Shown here in pieces: positions 1 through 10,749 of a DNA stretch of 64,000 nucleotides. Positions within the stretch are counted from its first letter, which is position 1, and every line of letters begins with the position of its first letter. Made by a program: the position numbers and the translations under genes. The notes under the pieces were generated by a model that was given only the letters and a program-made list of their open reading frames with translations, ran no database searches and was not told where the DNA came from. Source of the stretch: Thalassolituus oleivorans MIL-1 (lineage in GTDB: Bacteria > Pseudomonadota > Gammaproteobacteria > Pseudomonadales > Oceanobacteraceae); contig NC_020888.1 of NCBI RefSeq assembly GCF_000355675.1, positions 1,585,001 to 1,649,000 on the forward strand, given 5' to 3'.

Positions 1-1359
1 CAGGCCGTGGCAGCAACCAGTGCCTGCTTGCAGCGCTTTACTGTGATTACCGGTGGCCCAGGTACAGGGAAGACGACAACTGTAACGCGGCTGTTAAGCG
101 CTTTGTTAAGCCAGAATCCGAATTTAAGTATTGCTTTGGCTGCGCCCACAGGAAAAGCAGCGGCACGTATGACAGAATCGATTCGCTATGCTCGTGATCG
201 TGTTGCCAATGGCGAGCGAATTCCCGACGAGAGTTTTACCCTGCATCGTTTATTGGGTTGGTCGCCGCGCGGATTTAAATATCATCAAGGTCGGTCGTTA
301 CCCTATGATTGCGTGGTGGTCGATGAAGCCTCTATGGTCGATTTACCCATGATGTCGCATTTATTTTCAGCATTAGCTGCCGATACGCGGCTTATATTAT
401 TGGGCGATCAAGACCAGTTAGCCTCGGTGGAGGCGGGCAGTGTGCTGGCGGATTTATGTGATGCGGGCACCAGTCATGCACCGGATATTGAATTTTCGCA
501 GCGTCTCAGTCGCATTACTGGATTTGATTTAACGGCGGTCGCTGATCGAGCATATGCGTCGATGCAGAATGCCGTAGCGCATTTACGCGTGTCCCATCGC
601 TTTAATAAAGATAGCGGCATTGGCCGTTTAGCAGCGGCGGTGAATACGGGTAATAGCGACGAGGCGGTGACTCTTTTTGGGCAATATGATGATTTAGCGA
701 TTGCTTGGCACAGTGCCGTTGAGGGCCGGTTACGCGTGTTACCGTGGCAACAGCGCGTGATTGCTGGATATCAAGATTATTGTCGCGCAGTAAGAGAGCA
801 AGCATCTGCTGCTGAAATATTGCAGTGCTTTAACAATTTTCAAGTGCTGGTAGCAGTGCGCCAAGGGCAATTTGGCGTTGAAGAAACTAATCGCCAGATT
901 GAACGTCTGTTTAAAGAGACGGGTATGTTACCGGCGAGTTCTTCCGGTAGTAATAGCGCGTGGTATCCGGGGCGGGCGGTGATGATTACCCGTAACGATT
1001 ATGATCTGGGATTATTTAACGGCGATATCGGGATTTTAGTTTCTTATGAAGGAGAAGATCGCGTAGCCTTTATTGCCAGTGATGGCGCTATGCGTTATCT
1101 ACTACCAAGTCGTTTACCACCACATGAAACCGCCTTTGCCATGACAGTGCACAAAAGCCAAGGTTCGGAGTTTGAGCATGTGTATTTGATACTGCCGTTA
1201 GAGTGGCAAACGGTGATTAGCCGAGAGCTTATTTATACCGCCATTACGCGGGCCAAAGTCTCTTTTCAGTGTTTAACCAGTTTGCCGTGTTGGCAGTCGG
1301 GCGTTGCTACAAGGGTCGAGCGGGCCAGTGGTTTACGGCAAGCTTTGTGGTCTAATTAG
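1..1359 (+). CDS. recD: RecD, exonuclease V alpha subunit (5' end outside window)
   Basis: C-terminal part of the 5'-3' helicase subunit of RecBCD, which unwinds and degrades double-strand ends and prepares them for RecA. The reading frame is open from base 1, so the true start lies upstream. The visible part has Walker A GGPGTGKTTT (visible residues 18-27), Walker B VVVDEASMVD, the helicase motif LGDQDQLASVEAGSVLADL, and the C-terminal UvrD-like motifs MTVHKSQGSEFEHV and YTAITRAK that are diagnostic of RecD. recB and recC would be expected just upstream. The stop is followed by a 60-base gap before the next gene, with no obvious terminator. Identity is secure; only completeness is unknown. 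Confidence 0.95.
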   Translation, partial: QAVAATSACLQRFTVITGGPGTGKTTTVTRLLSALLSQNPNLSIALAAPTGKAAARMTESIRYARDRVANGERIPDESFTLHRLLGWSPRGFKYHQGRSLPYDCVVVDEASMVDLPMMSHLFSALAADTRLILLGDQDQLASVEAGSVLADLCDAGTSHAPDIEFSQRLSRITGFDLTAVADRAYASMQNAVAHLRVSHRFNKDSGIGRLAAAVNTGNSDEAVTLFGQYDDLAIAWHSAVEGRLRVLPWQQRVIAGYQDYCRAVREQASAAEILQCFNNFQVLVAVRQGQFGVEETNRQIERLFKETGMLPASSSGSNSAWYPGRAVMITRNDYDLGLFNGDIGILVSYEGEDRVAFIASDGAMRYLLPSRLPPHETAFAMTVHKSQGSEFEHVYLILPLEWQTVISRELIYTAITRAKVSFQCLTSLPCWQSGVATRVERASGLRQALWSN

Positions 1360-1422
1360 AGAGAGCAATATCCTTATAGTTTCAGCGTTAATGTTTTCTT
1401 GATTTATTTCGGAGATTTTCAA

Positions 1423-4155
1423 ATGAGTTCGTCTGCATCGCGTCGCATTGCCATCATAAGCGCCGTGACTTTAGTGACCTTCGTCGTGTTATACATAGCT
1501 ATTTTCTGGGCGGTACCTAAGTTCGGTTTACGTTACATCGAACAGGAGTACGCTAAGCTTGGCGATGGTTATCAGCTAACAATTGGTGACTGGGGAATAT
1601 CGCCTTGGAATGGTCATATCTTACTAAAAGACGTTGATGCACAGTATCCGTCGAAAAGCACTGGCAAGCAGGTTGAGGTTGGCTTAGATAAGCTGGCCCT
1701 CAATGTACGTTTGGCTAGCTTGTTTAATAAAGAAATTCATATTCAGCAGGCCTCTCTGCACGGCTTACGTTTTAACGGTAAACAAACCAGTGATGAGTTA
1801 GTGCTTGCAGGTTTTCCAATTCCGTTGGCAAGCGATGATGCACCTGTTTCAGCTGAAGAAACTGCCAGCGACGATTCTAGCAGCCCGTGGATATTTTTGG
1901 TCGATTCAGTGGAATTCACCGACAACACCATTCATTGGAAGCAAGAAGGCTTGAGTGTTGGGGTGTACTTGCAGAGCATCACCCTCAGTCAATTAAACAG
2001 CGCTAGTCATGCTGCGGTTCCTGTAACCATTGATTTAACGGTAAAGGAATTTAATCTGACAGAACCACAGGCCATGGCGTTAGAAAAACCGCTTACGTTT
2101 ACTTTAGACGGTAGTTTATACGATGTTTTCACCAACCCGCGATTAACGGCTAATAGTGTTGTAAATGATTTAGACATCACTGGTGATGCGCTTAAATCGT
2201 TAGTGCTTAGCAAGCTATCACTAGATGGTGTGGACGCAAGTTATTCCGAAGCCGGTGTTGTTTTCGGTATCAAACAGCTTTCGCTGAATAATTTAGTTAC
2301 TGAGTTGCCCGAGCAAGGTAGTGCTGAGCTAGGCGATTTTATCGTTGACGATGTTCAAGTGGATTTGGCTAACGCGACGGCTGCGGTTGGCAATATTAAA
2401 GCGGATAACTTAAATACTACTGATTTCGGTGTTACTAAAGCAGCATTAAAGTCATTGGGTATGCATTCAATGACGGCGAAAAATATTACAACCGATCCGG
2501 GTGTAATGATTACCAATATAACCCTGACAGGTGCCAGTGCAGACTTACCCGAGCAAGGTAATGTGCAGCTAGAGGATTTCTCAATCGACAATGTCGATGT
2601 TGATCTTGCGACTGCCGTTGCCAGTATCGAAAAAATTTATGCGGGTAATTTCACTGCCGCTGATGTTGCCGGTGGTCTTGAAAGTGTGAGCTTAGCATCA
2701 CTTGGTTGGGAAAATATCAATGTTACCGAATTAAGAACAACGCCTAATATTACCCTACAAAAATTTGGTATAACCGATTTGAGTGCTAAGCATTTAACCG
2801 ACGGTAATATGACCTTAGCCAGTTTAACGGTTAACGGTGTTAGCGGTGGCACTGACTACCAAAATGTCGAGCAAGTGGATGTGAAGGAACTAAACGTGTA
2901 TGGGGCTAATAGCGCTGTTCCATTATTAAGCTTACAGGAATACCACATCCCCGATATTGCCGTTAATCAGATCGGTTTAACTACGGGCTTACATACCTAT
3001 GCAGGGCTTGTAGCAACGGTCACGCGTGCTGCTAATGGCAATATCATCGGTATTCCTGCCAGTGCACCGGCGACGGCTCCAGAAGCCAGCCAGCCAGCTG
3101 ATACCGAATCGCTAACGGAAGACGACGTTGCGCCATCTAAGGCATTTGGCGTGCGTATTGCTGGCGTTAAGCAAATTGGCGATGACGATAACGTAAGCCA
3201 AGTGCATTGGACTGATGAAAGCGTTAGTCCTGTTTTGCGTTCTGATTTGCGAATTTATGAATTAGAAACGGGCCCTGTTGATACCGCTAATCTAGAAACT
3301 GCTATTCCAATGACGATAGTGACTGGATTAGATACTTATAATCGTATTGTTCTTAAAGGTGCCTTGGGCCTGAAAAATGACCTACCTGAAGGTGAGTTAA
3401 CTTTTACTATCGATCAATTAAACTTACCGGCATTTAATTCGTATGTGGTTCAAGCAATGGGCTATCGTGTGAAGAAAGGCATGTTGAAAGTAGATGCCAA
3501 TATTACATTGCATGACGGTCAGTTAGGCGGTAACACAGATATTTTATTAAAAAATAGCAAGTTAGAACCCGCCGACGAAGACACTATTAATCGTATTAGC
3601 AAACAAATTGCGATGCCGTTAGATACTGCCTTATCAGTATTGCGAGATGATAATAACAACATCAAGTTAGAAGTACCTTTGTCCGGTGATATCACAGATC
3701 CAGACGTTGGAATCAACGACGTGATCAATCAGATCAGCACTAAAGCGTTAAAAACGGCGACTCTGTATTATTTAAAACAATCTTTGCAGCCCTATGGCGC
3801 TTTTATTAGCTTAGCGTCATTTGCTGGTGATCAATTATTTGCCGTGCGCTTAAATGATCTTGAGTATGTAGCTTTGGCAACTGAGTTAACAGATAAGCAG
3901 AAAGAGTATTTAGATACAGTCGGTAAAATGATGAGTAAGAAGACCGACTTGGAGCTGCAAGTCTGCCCAGTGGTGAGCAATGATGAAGCTAAGCAATGGG
4001 GTGAGGATTGGTTTAATTATGCGCAAAAGCGCTCAGCCGCAGTAAAAGCCTATTTGGCGAACATAAAAGACAAAGGTGATAACGTACTGTCATCACGTAT
4101 TAGCTTATGTGAGCCGCAGAAGGGCGATAAACCAATGGTTATACTCGGAGTTTAA
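1423..4155 (+). CDS. DUF748 / AsmA-like envelope protein
   Basis: A 910-residue protein with one N-terminal membrane anchor (about residues 8-32, hydrophobic AIISAVTLVTFVVLYIAIFW) and a long periplasmic part. That part is built of beta-rich, imperfectly repeated segments (for example LPEQGSAELGDFIVDDVQVDLA and its later near-copy). This is the architecture of DUF748 proteins, which are related to AsmA/TamB-like bridge proteins thought to act in envelope lipid transport. The C-terminal 70 residues resemble the short OmpA-like tail of this family. I chose ATG 1423 because GGAG lies 9 bases upstream; the longer frame from TTG 1399 has no ribosome site. Exact function is unknown. Confidence 0.75.
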   Translation: MSSSASRRIAIISAVTLVTFVVLYIAIFWAVPKFGLRYIEQEYAKLGDGYQLTIGDWGISPWNGHILLKDVDAQYPSKSTGKQVEVGLDKLALNVRLASLFNKEIHIQQASLHGLRFNGKQTSDELVLAGFPIPLASDDAPVSAEETASDDSSSPWIFLVDSVEFTDNTIHWKQEGLSVGVYLQSITLSQLNSASHAAVPVTIDLTVKEFNLTEPQAMALEKPLTFTLDGSLYDVFTNPRLTANSVVNDLDITGDALKSLVLSKLSLDGVDASYSEAGVVFGIKQLSLNNLVTELPEQGSAELGDFIVDDVQVDLANATAAVGNIKADNLNTTDFGVTKAALKSLGMHSMTAKNITTDPGVMITNITLTGASADLPEQGNVQLEDFSIDNVDVDLATAVASIEKIYAGNFTAADVAGGLESVSLASLGWENINVTELRTTPNITLQKFGITDLSAKHLTDGNMTLASLTVNGVSGGTDYQNVEQVDVKELNVYGANSAVPLLSLQEYHIPDIAVNQIGLTTGLHTYAGLVATVTRAANGNIIGIPASAPATAPEASQPADTESLTEDDVAPSKAFGVRIAGVKQIGDDDNVSQVHWTDESVSPVLRSDLRIYELETGPVDTANLETAIPMTIVTGLDTYNRIVLKGALGLKNDLPEGELTFTIDQLNLPAFNSYVVQAMGYRVKKGMLKVDANITLHDGQLGGNTDILLKNSKLEPADEDTINRISKQIAMPLDTALSVLRDDNNNIKLEVPLSGDITDPDVGINDVINQISTKALKTATLYYLKQSLQPYGAFISLASFAGDQLFAVRLNDLEYVALATELTDKQKEYLDTVGKMMSKKTDLELQVCPVVSNDEAKQWGEDWFNYAQKRSAAVKAYLANIKDKGDNVLSSRISLCEPQKGDKPMVILGV

Positions 4156-4183
4156 ACCGGTTAGAGGTACCAAGGTAACGACA

Positions 4184-4225
4184 TAAAAAAAGAGCGCCTA
4201 TCATTTCCAATAGGCGCTCTTTTTA
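4184..4225. terminator. Bidirectional rho-independent terminator
   Basis: Ten-base perfect stem AGAGCGCCTA / TAGGCGCTCT (4191-4200 and 4211-4220) with a 10-base loop. It is flanked by A-tract and T-tract, so it can stop both the DUF748 gene and the convergent carboxylase gene. Confidence 0.9.
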
Positions 4226-4257
4226 TTGCCCGTAATTAAACGGGCATTGGGAGTCAA

Positions 4258-7200
4258 TTAAGCTGCGTTCTCAGCACTTGCGATTGGCTTAACCACAAAT
4301 AGTAGATCGCCTTGATTCACTTGCTGGCCATCACTGTTCATGATGCGCGTGACCTTAAACTTCTGATTAGCAGGATACAGTTCAGCTCCGGTACGATTGA
4401 ATTGCTTCAAGCTTAACGGTGTGAACATCTTCATGGCTTCCATCAAACACAATGTTTGATCGACACCAATGATATCGCCTTCTTTTACGAACGCGGGTTC
4501 GCTAGGCGACGATGATCCGTAGAAAATACTGGTTGAAGGTGACAGTACTTTCAATTCATCAGAGCCTTCGATCTTCAACTGCGATGCATCAACTGCATCA
4601 GCGTTCATGTCCGCTGATTCCTCGATATCGAGAATCAAAGCATCCACGTCAATACGGTCTAAGAACTGCGGTAAATAGGTTGTGTCGTACACACCGTTGC
4701 AGAAAACCTCATCATCAAGCACACGCTTTAACAATGGAATGTTAGTGCAAACACCGGTGATACGTACTTGTTCTAAATACGTGCGCAATTTCTTAATGGT
4801 ATCGTTGCGATCCGTACCGTAACAAATAATCTGCGCCACCATGCTGTCGTAGAAAGGTGACACTTTTTTGCCCGGCGCAGCCATCGAAATTAATTCGATA
4901 TGATCGCATGCTGGCATGACACATTCGCGAATAGTACCTGGTGTAGGAACGAACTCGACGTTATCGCCTTTACGCACCGCTTTTTCAGCATTAACGCGAA
5001 CTTCAATCGCATAACCATTCGCTTTAGGCGACATATCTTCAATACTGCCGCCTTCGGCAATTTTGAATTGAGTCGTAACGATATCAATACCTGACACGAG
5101 CTCAGTTACAGGGTGCTCTACTTGAAGACGAGTATTCATCTCCATGAAGTAGATCGCCATTGAGTCGAGATCGAAAATAAATTCAACCGTACCCGCACCG
5201 ACATATTTAACCGCATCGGCTAGTTTTTCAGCGAAGTCGTAAGCGCTTTGCTCAAGTTCACGCGGCAACATGGTTGAACCAGATTCTTCGAAAATCTTCT
5301 GGTTATTGCGCTGCACCGAACAATCACGCAGACCTAAAATACGAGTGTTACCGTGTTTGTCACGCAATACCTGAACTTCGATATGGCGTAATGAAGTGAC
5401 GTATTTTTCTAAATAGACATCGCCGTTACCGAATGCTGCTTTTGCTTCGGTCGAAATTTGATGGAATAGGGAATGAATATTATCCGGAGACAACACCACT
5501 TGAATCCCTTTACCGCCACCACCGTGCACTGCTTTAAGCAGCACTGGGTAGCCAATATCGTCAGCAACGCTAGCGGCATTCGCCGAGCTAGTAAGAATAC
5601 CGTGAGAGCCGGGAACAACAGGAACATTAACGCGCATGGCCGTGTTAATAGCGTTCGACTTGTTGCCCATGGTTTCCATTGACGATACTGGAGGTCCGAC
5701 GAAATTAATGTCGTGGTTACCACATAGAGCAGCGAACTGGCTGCTCTCGGATAAGAAACCAATACCTGGGTGCAGAGCGTCGACGCCTTCGTGGTGAGCG
5801 ATACGCAAAACTGACTTGGCATTTAAATAGCTTTCGTCTGGGGTATTACCACCAATACAAACGACGCGGTCTTGAGGTCCTAACATATCGACAGGAACGG
5901 ATTCCATATCTGGGTCAGACTGAATTAAAACCACTTTAATATCGTTTTCTTGCGCCTTGCGAATTAATTTAACCGCAGTACAGCCGCGGGCATGAATCAA
6001 TACTTTATTGATTTCGCCATACTTCTTCAGCTTGCTTGCATTACTACCAGTATCTGGAGCCATGCGCTCAGCGGTTACATAACCTTCAAGTACACGCGCC
6101 AGTACGTCGTCGACTGTATAGCGAGCCACTGGCATATCGGGGTCGATAGCGCGCAGGCGTTCATCCAATTCTGGTAAGAATGGGTGAGCGACGAGGCCGT
6201 CCATCGACTTCGAAGATACCGACAAGTAGTTCGATAGTGTGCACGTGCTTGGCAAGTACGAAGGTACAACGATTTGCCCAGCGAAGGGCATGTTAGTACC
6301 AGAGAAGTAATAGGTTTGCGCGAGAGGGTGAGTAACAAAACTCGCCTGCGCACCACCGGTACAGTCTCCGAAACCAAAGATCACAATCGGTAAGTCGTTA
6401 TCGCGTACAAAACGGGTTAAGCGATCGTTCACTACTGCCATTGAGAATAGCGCTGCAGCGCCTTCTTTGGTTTGCATGCCGCCAGAAGAAACAAAGCATA
6501 CCAGTGGCAAATGCTGACGCGCGCATTCAACCATTAACTTACAGAATTTCTCAGCACTGGCCATATCAAAGGCACCCGCTTGGAATTCTAAGTTCGAGAT
6601 CAAAGCCCCAACGCGCTGCTCGCGACCACCCACTTTAATCGTGCCTAAACCCGTGATAACACCACATGGTTTAATGCCTTTCTTTAAAGCATCTTCAATA
6701 GAATTACGGAAACCGGGGAAGGCGACAGGGTCTGCCGACATTAGGTTTGCATTTAACTCTTCGAAATCGCTAAAGAAGCGCTCAATTAGGGCGCTAGCAG
6801 ATGTCTTTTTCTGACGTTTGGCATCGTCCAGCACTTCTTGAATTAACAAGTCGTGGTAGGCCATGGTCAAGCGGTTCCAGAAGTCTTTACGACGACCAAT
6901 CGATACAGGGTTTATACGGCCGTTGTAATTCTTACCATCAAGCTCGGCGCTATGATATTCCGACAGCAACTTCTCGAAAATAAAAGTAATAACAACAAAT
7001 AGAGTGTCGGATAAGCGTGGGAACGCCAGCTTCTTCCATTCTTCTACTGATTTTAGGAAATCACCACGCTGTGAGCTTTTAATAAAATAGCTCAACCAAT
7101 GGTTAAACGATTCACGCTCAGCTGCAGTATAAGTATCACCTGCTGTTGCTTCAGATAATGATTTCTCAAGTAGTGCTTTTACCGCTTCGCGACTTAAGCT

Positions 7201-9180
7201 GCGATTCTCGTTCGCTTCTTTGGCAACGCTGCCTAAGTTGTGAATAAAGTTGTCGTACAAGCGGCCAAATACCAGCATGTTTTGACATACTTGCGAAAAT
7301 TCATAACGTAGTTCGTCATGCAAAATCGCATCAAGAATCGTAATGTCTGGATGCGCCGGATTTTGAATGTTTTCTTGGCGGAACTGAATATATGGCGCTA
7401 AGGCTTCTTCCAATATACGACGGTTCGCTTCAACCTTCATACTAGCTACGCTGTTAGACAGGGCTTCTGTACGGGTCGATAATTTTAGCGATGCGCGAAT
7501 ATCTTCAGGTAATAACTCGTCTTTTAAAATCGTATTTAACGCAGTAGCCAAAGACTGACGTAGTGCCCCTTTCGATTTTTCTTTCGTTAAACCTTCGGTT
7601 AACTCTTGACGAGTTTCATGAGGTAATTGCTCACGAATATAGGTCGCCAGAGGGTGCGGGTTGTGCTCTAGAAATTCAGCAACGGCAACGGCATCTAAAA
7701 TGTCGTTGGCGCGTAATAAAAAACGGCTTTGTTTGTAATCTTCTAGATAATTCATTAAACCTTGGAAGTTGACGGTTGCGTCAGATTTCCAACGATTAAA
7801 TAAATACAAACCGAGGTTAAAGCATAAATCTTGCTTGGCTTTTAAATAGTTATTCTTTGGCTCACCCAAGAATAAACGCGCAATCGTGCTGCGGCTGCCT
7901 TCACGATCTTCGTATTTAGCCCAGAAGTTTTTCCACGATTTATGTAGGTCATCATCGTAAACGATCTTTTCTGGTGCTTGCAGCCAGTTTTGGAATTTAC
8001 GCTTAGTTTCGCGTTGCAAACGCTTTTGCAACTGTCCTTCAGGAATTTCTTTTTCCGCTAATCGGCCATAATTTTCGAGCGTCGTTGAATGAATACGACG
8101 ACGTAGCGTCAGATAGCGAGTGTAACGATAAGTCAAACCGAAGATGTTGATGTGTTCGGTTGGCGACTGCGCTAAAAAGAAATTAGAGCCTTTTTGTAGG
8201 GTTAATAATTTTTCGGAAGGCGTTAAGAATCGTTCCACACTGCGTTGATAATGCAGCATCAAATCAGGATTGGTGCGGGCGAAATCTTTTGCACTGTTTT
8301 CGATTGACTCAATACCAGTGGTAATCGCCTTTAAAAGATTTACACGTTTTTCGTCGGCATCTGTTGGCGCGTAATCAATAATGCCATCAATAATCCCTGA
8401 TTCGCGTAATTGAAAACACGACACTCCGACGTACTTCGCACATTCCTGCCACGACAGGTTGTACTTACGTGCAATACTGGCCAAACCTTGAGGCTGAATC
8501 GTATTAAAAATACCATCACGTACCGATAACAAGATATTGGTGGTTGCTAAAGGAATAGCACCGCCTGAATATCCCGCACCCCAAATAATACCTAGCGTAG
8601 GCACATCGTTATTGGCCATTTCAGTAATTAAATGGCTAATGGAGTGAGCTTGGTTATTGGCGTTGGCTTGTTCACTGGCATCGGCACCTGGGGTGTCGAT
8701 GAAAGTAACAATAGGCATTGAGCGGCTAGCAAACACGCGTGCTTGCTGCGCGGCCTTGTTGTGGTGTTGTGCACCCCATGTGCCATTGTTGAATTCACGG
8801 TTTTGGCAAATAAAACCAATCCGTCGAGCATGACCGCCAAAGTCGACTTCTGCTTCAGCACAATAGAGTGGCCCATCTTCCAATTCGGAAATAATACGCA
8901 GCGCTATATGTTGAACAATGGCCTTTGCGCCAATACGCTGTGAGCCTTCGCTCGGTGCTACAACCTGTTCTATATAGTTGTCGATGTTAAGCGACTTCAG
9001 ACGATCAAGTTCTAGCTTGCAATCTTCAGGCGCGATAAGGCCCTTAACGCTGTGATCTACAGCGTTATCTTCATATTCTGGGAACAGTGAAAAGTCAGCC
9101 GACAGTTGCTCTGCCTTCTGAAATAACTCGTCGATGTGTTTTGTCGAGTCAGTGTTCGCACTTAAATCTAATTGTGTCAT
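4258..9180 (-). CDS. Single-chain acetyl-CoA carboxylase-like enzyme (CT-CT-BC-BCCP)
   Basis: A 1640-residue biotin-dependent carboxylase with all functions in one chain. The order is a first carboxyltransferase half (about 100-290, AccA-like, with TFIDTPGAD and IIWGAGYSGGAIPLA), a long helical region (about 300-790), and a second carboxyltransferase half (about 800-1060, with GALISNLEFQAGAFDMASAEK and FVSSGGMQ). A biotin carboxylase follows (about 1080-1530, ATP-grasp GGGGKG and MEMNTRLQVEHPVTE), and then a C-terminal biotin carrier with MEAMKM, biotinyl Lys about 1584. The likely reaction is acetyl-CoA to malonyl-CoA, since fabB lies directly upstream on the same strand. Propionyl-CoA or another acyl-CoA cannot be excluded. 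ATG 9180 is preferred over ATG 9225 because AGGTGG precedes it. The zinc finger of AccD is not visible. Confidence 0.8.
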   Translation of the reverse strand: MTQLDLSANTDSTKHIDELFQKAEQLSADFSLFPEYEDNAVDHSVKGLIAPEDCKLELDRLKSLNIDNYIEQVVAPSEGSQRIGAKAIVQHIALRIISELEDGPLYCAEAEVDFGGHARRIGFICQNREFNNGTWGAQHHNKAAQQARVFASRSMPIVTFIDTPGADASEQANANNQAHSISHLITEMANNDVPTLGIIWGAGYSGGAIPLATTNILLSVRDGIFNTIQPQGLASIARKYNLSWQECAKYVGVSCFQLRESGIIDGIIDYAPTDADEKRVNLLKAITTGIESIENSAKDFARTNPDLMLHYQRSVERFLTPSEKLLTLQKGSNFFLAQSPTEHINIFGLTYRYTRYLTLRRRIHSTTLENYGRLAEKEIPEGQLQKRLQRETKRKFQNWLQAPEKIVYDDDLHKSWKNFWAKYEDREGSRSTIARLFLGEPKNNYLKAKQDLCFNLGLYLFNRWKSDATVNFQGLMNYLEDYKQSRFLLRANDILDAVAVAEFLEHNPHPLATYIREQLPHETRQELTEGLTKEKSKGALRQSLATALNTILKDELLPEDIRASLKLSTRTEALSNSVASMKVEANRRILEEALAPYIQFRQENIQNPAHPDITILDAILHDELRYEFSQVCQNMLVFGRLYDNFIHNLGSVAKEANENRSLSREAVKALLEKSLSEATAGDTYTAAERESFNHWLSYFIKSSQRGDFLKSVEEWKKLAFPRLSDTLFVVITFIFEKLLSEYHSAELDGKNYNGRINPVSIGRRKDFWNRLTMAYHDLLIQEVLDDAKRQKKTSASALIERFFSDFEELNANLMSADPVAFPGFRNSIEDALKKGIKPCGVITGLGTIKVGGREQRVGALISNLEFQAGAFDMASAEKFCKLMVECARQHLPLVCFVSSGGMQTKEGAAALFSMAVVNDRLTRFVRDNDLPIVIFGFGDCTGGAQASFVTHPLAQTYYFSGTNMPFAGQIVVPSYLPSTCTLSNYLSVSSKSMDGLVAHPFLPELDERLRAIDPDMPVARYTVDDVLARVLEGYVTAERMAPDTGSNASKLKKYGEINKVLIHARGCTAVKLIRKAQENDIKVVLIQSDPDMESVPVDMLGPQDRVVCIGGNTPDESYLNAKSVLRIAHHEGVDALHPGIGFLSESSQFAALCGNHDINFVGPPVSSMETMGNKSNAINTAMRVNVPVVPGSHGILTSSANAASVADDIGYPVLLKAVHGGGGKGIQVVLSPDNIHSLFHQISTEAKAAFGNGDVYLEKYVTSLRHIEVQVLRDKHGNTRILGLRDCSVQRNNQKIFEESGSTMLPRELEQSAYDFAEKLADAVKYVGAGTVEFIFDLDSMAIYFMEMNTRLQVEHPVTELVSGIDIVTTQFKIAEGGSIEDMSPKANGYAIEVRVNAEKAVRKGDNVEFVPTPGTIRECVMPACDHIELISMAAPGKKVSPFYDSMVAQIICYGTDRNDTIKKLRTYLEQVRITGVCTNIPLLKRVLDDEVFCNGVYDTTYLPQFLDRIDVDALILDIEESADMNADAVDASQLKIEGSDELKVLSPSTSIFYGSSSPSEPAFVKEGDIIGVDQTLCLMEAMKMFTPLSLKQFNRTGAELYPANQKFKVTRIMNSDGQQVNQGDLLFVVKPIASAENAA

Positions 9181-9402
9181 TCGTTGTGTATTCCACCTGT
9201 ACCTGAGATCAATTGCGGTGCGCATCTGGTTGGGTGTCGCTTAACCATTCAGCTTGAATAAGTCGCTTAATACGCGTCGCTTGATCTGTACTTTTTTATA
9301 TCCGGTTTCTAATGAACCGGTGGATTAGTCAATGCTTGCTCAAATTGGGTAAACCAATGGTTAAAAAATCATCGGTTTATGAGCAGCCCGAGTATGTCAT
9401 TT

Positions 9403-10614
9403 TTATACGCTCTGGAAAACCAGTGTTGCATTGGTGCCACCAAAGCCAAAACTATTAGACATAACAGTCTTAAGTTCAGCAGAGCGGTTCTCGGTCACAA
9501 TAGGCATGCCAACGGCTTCTTGATCTAGTTCACTGATATTGGCACTACCCGTAATGAACCCATGCTTTTGCATTAGTAAGCAGTAGATCGCCTCTTGAAC
9601 ACCCGCAGCGCCTAATGAGTGACCTGTCAGTGACTTAGTCGAACTGATTGGTGGCATATTACCAGCGAATGCTCGATTGACAGCTTTTAGCTCAGTGATA
9701 TCGCCTGCGGGTGTGCTAGTGCCATGAGTGTTCAGATAGTCAATGGTAGGGTTTCCAGCCATTTCTAACGCATCATGCATGCAACGTTCTGCACCTTCAC
9801 CCGACGGAGCCACCATGTCGGCACCATCCGAAGTTGCGCCATAACCTATAATTTCGGCGTAGATTGTCGCACCGCGAGCTTTAGCGTGTTCGTACTCTTC
9901 GAGCACTATGATGCCGCCACCGGCTGCAATAACGAAGCCGTCACGATGAGCATCGTAAGGGCGAGAAGCGGTTTCTGGGGTTTCGTTGTACTTAGTGGAC
10001 AAGGCGCCCATGGCATCAAACTGCATGGTTTGCGACCAATGTTCTTCTTCACCACCACCGGCAAAGACGATGTCCTGCTTACCCCATTGAATTTGTTCCA
10101 TGGCATGACCAATACAATGAGCACTGGTCGCGCAGGCAGATGCAATGGAGTAGTTAATGCCTTTTATTCCAAATGCCGTAGCTAGGTTTGCTGATACTGT
10201 GCTCCCCATAGTACGAGTCACGCGATAAGGGCCAACACGGCGCATGCCTTTTTCGCGCATGATATCGACGGCTTCAACAATTTCGCTGCTGGATGCGCCA
10301 CCAGATGCAGCAACTAAGCCCGTACGAGGATGACTAATAAGCTCAGGTGTCAGACCTGAATCCTCAATAGCCTCTAGCATGGAAATATAAGAATAAGCCG
10401 CAGAGTCGCCCATAAAGCGGCGTAGTTTACGGTCGATGAGATCGTCCATTTCGATCTGTGGAACGCCGGCTATGTGGGCGCGAAGTCCAAGTTCTTCGTA
10501 CCCAGGAATGGTACGAATGCCAGAACGTTGGGCCTGCAATGAGGCAAGAACTTCGGATTGATTGTTTCCGATACAGCTAACAATCCCTAAACCTGTAACT
10601 ACAACTCGACGCAT
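9403..10614 (-). CDS. fabB: 3-oxoacyl-ACP synthase I (KAS I)
   Basis: A 403-residue condensing enzyme of fatty acid elongation, joining malonyl-ACP to acyl-ACP. The catalytic triad is visible: Cys161 in [12 protein letters not shown], His297 in [12 protein letters not shown] and His332 in [11 protein letters not shown]. Length and spacing match E. coli FabB rather than FabF. The usual partner fabA is not adjacent. Instead the fused carboxylase follows 222 bases downstream on the same strand, placing malonyl-CoA supply next to its consumer. A short hairpin (CCGGTT/AACCGG, about 9302-9320) in the gap lacks a T-tract in the minus direction and is not called a terminator. Confidence 0.93.
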   Translation of the reverse strand: MRRVVVTGLGIVSCIGNNQSEVLASLQAQRSGIRTIPGYEELGLRAHIAGVPQIEMDDLIDRKLRRFMGDSAAYSYISMLEAIEDSGLTPELISHPRTGLVAASGGASSSEIVEAVDIMREKGMRRVGPYRVTRTMGSTVSANLATAFGIKGINYSIASACATSAHCIGHAMEQIQWGKQDIVFAGGGEEEHWSQTMQFDAMGALSTKYNETPETASRPYDAHRDGFVIAAGGGIIVLEEYEHAKARGATIYAEIIGYGATSDGADMVAPSGEGAERCMHDALEMAGNPTIDYLNTHGTSTPAGDITELKAVNRAFAGNMPPISSTKSLTGHSLGAAGVQEAIYCLLMQKHGFITGSANISELDQEAVGMPIVTENRSAELKTVMSNSFGFGGTNATLVFQSV

Positions 10615-10749
10615 GATAAATACTCTGGAACCGTAAAAACGTTAACTCTAAATATTGGGATCACCGTGTATTAAAGGTATCCCATAACCACTCAAGGCAA
10701 CCACTATAAAGCACTGGCGAAAAAGGCAAAAAGAAAAAGTTAATTGCCG

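Noticed and set aside
5409-5822. 137-codon antisense-frame candidate within the fused carboxylase
   Set aside because: Lies inside the confirmed carboxylase gene in another frame; no independent support.
9299-9321. Hairpin CCGGTT/AACCGG between fabB and the carboxylase considered as a terminator
   Set aside because: In the direction of transcription it is followed by A-rich, not T-rich, sequence.
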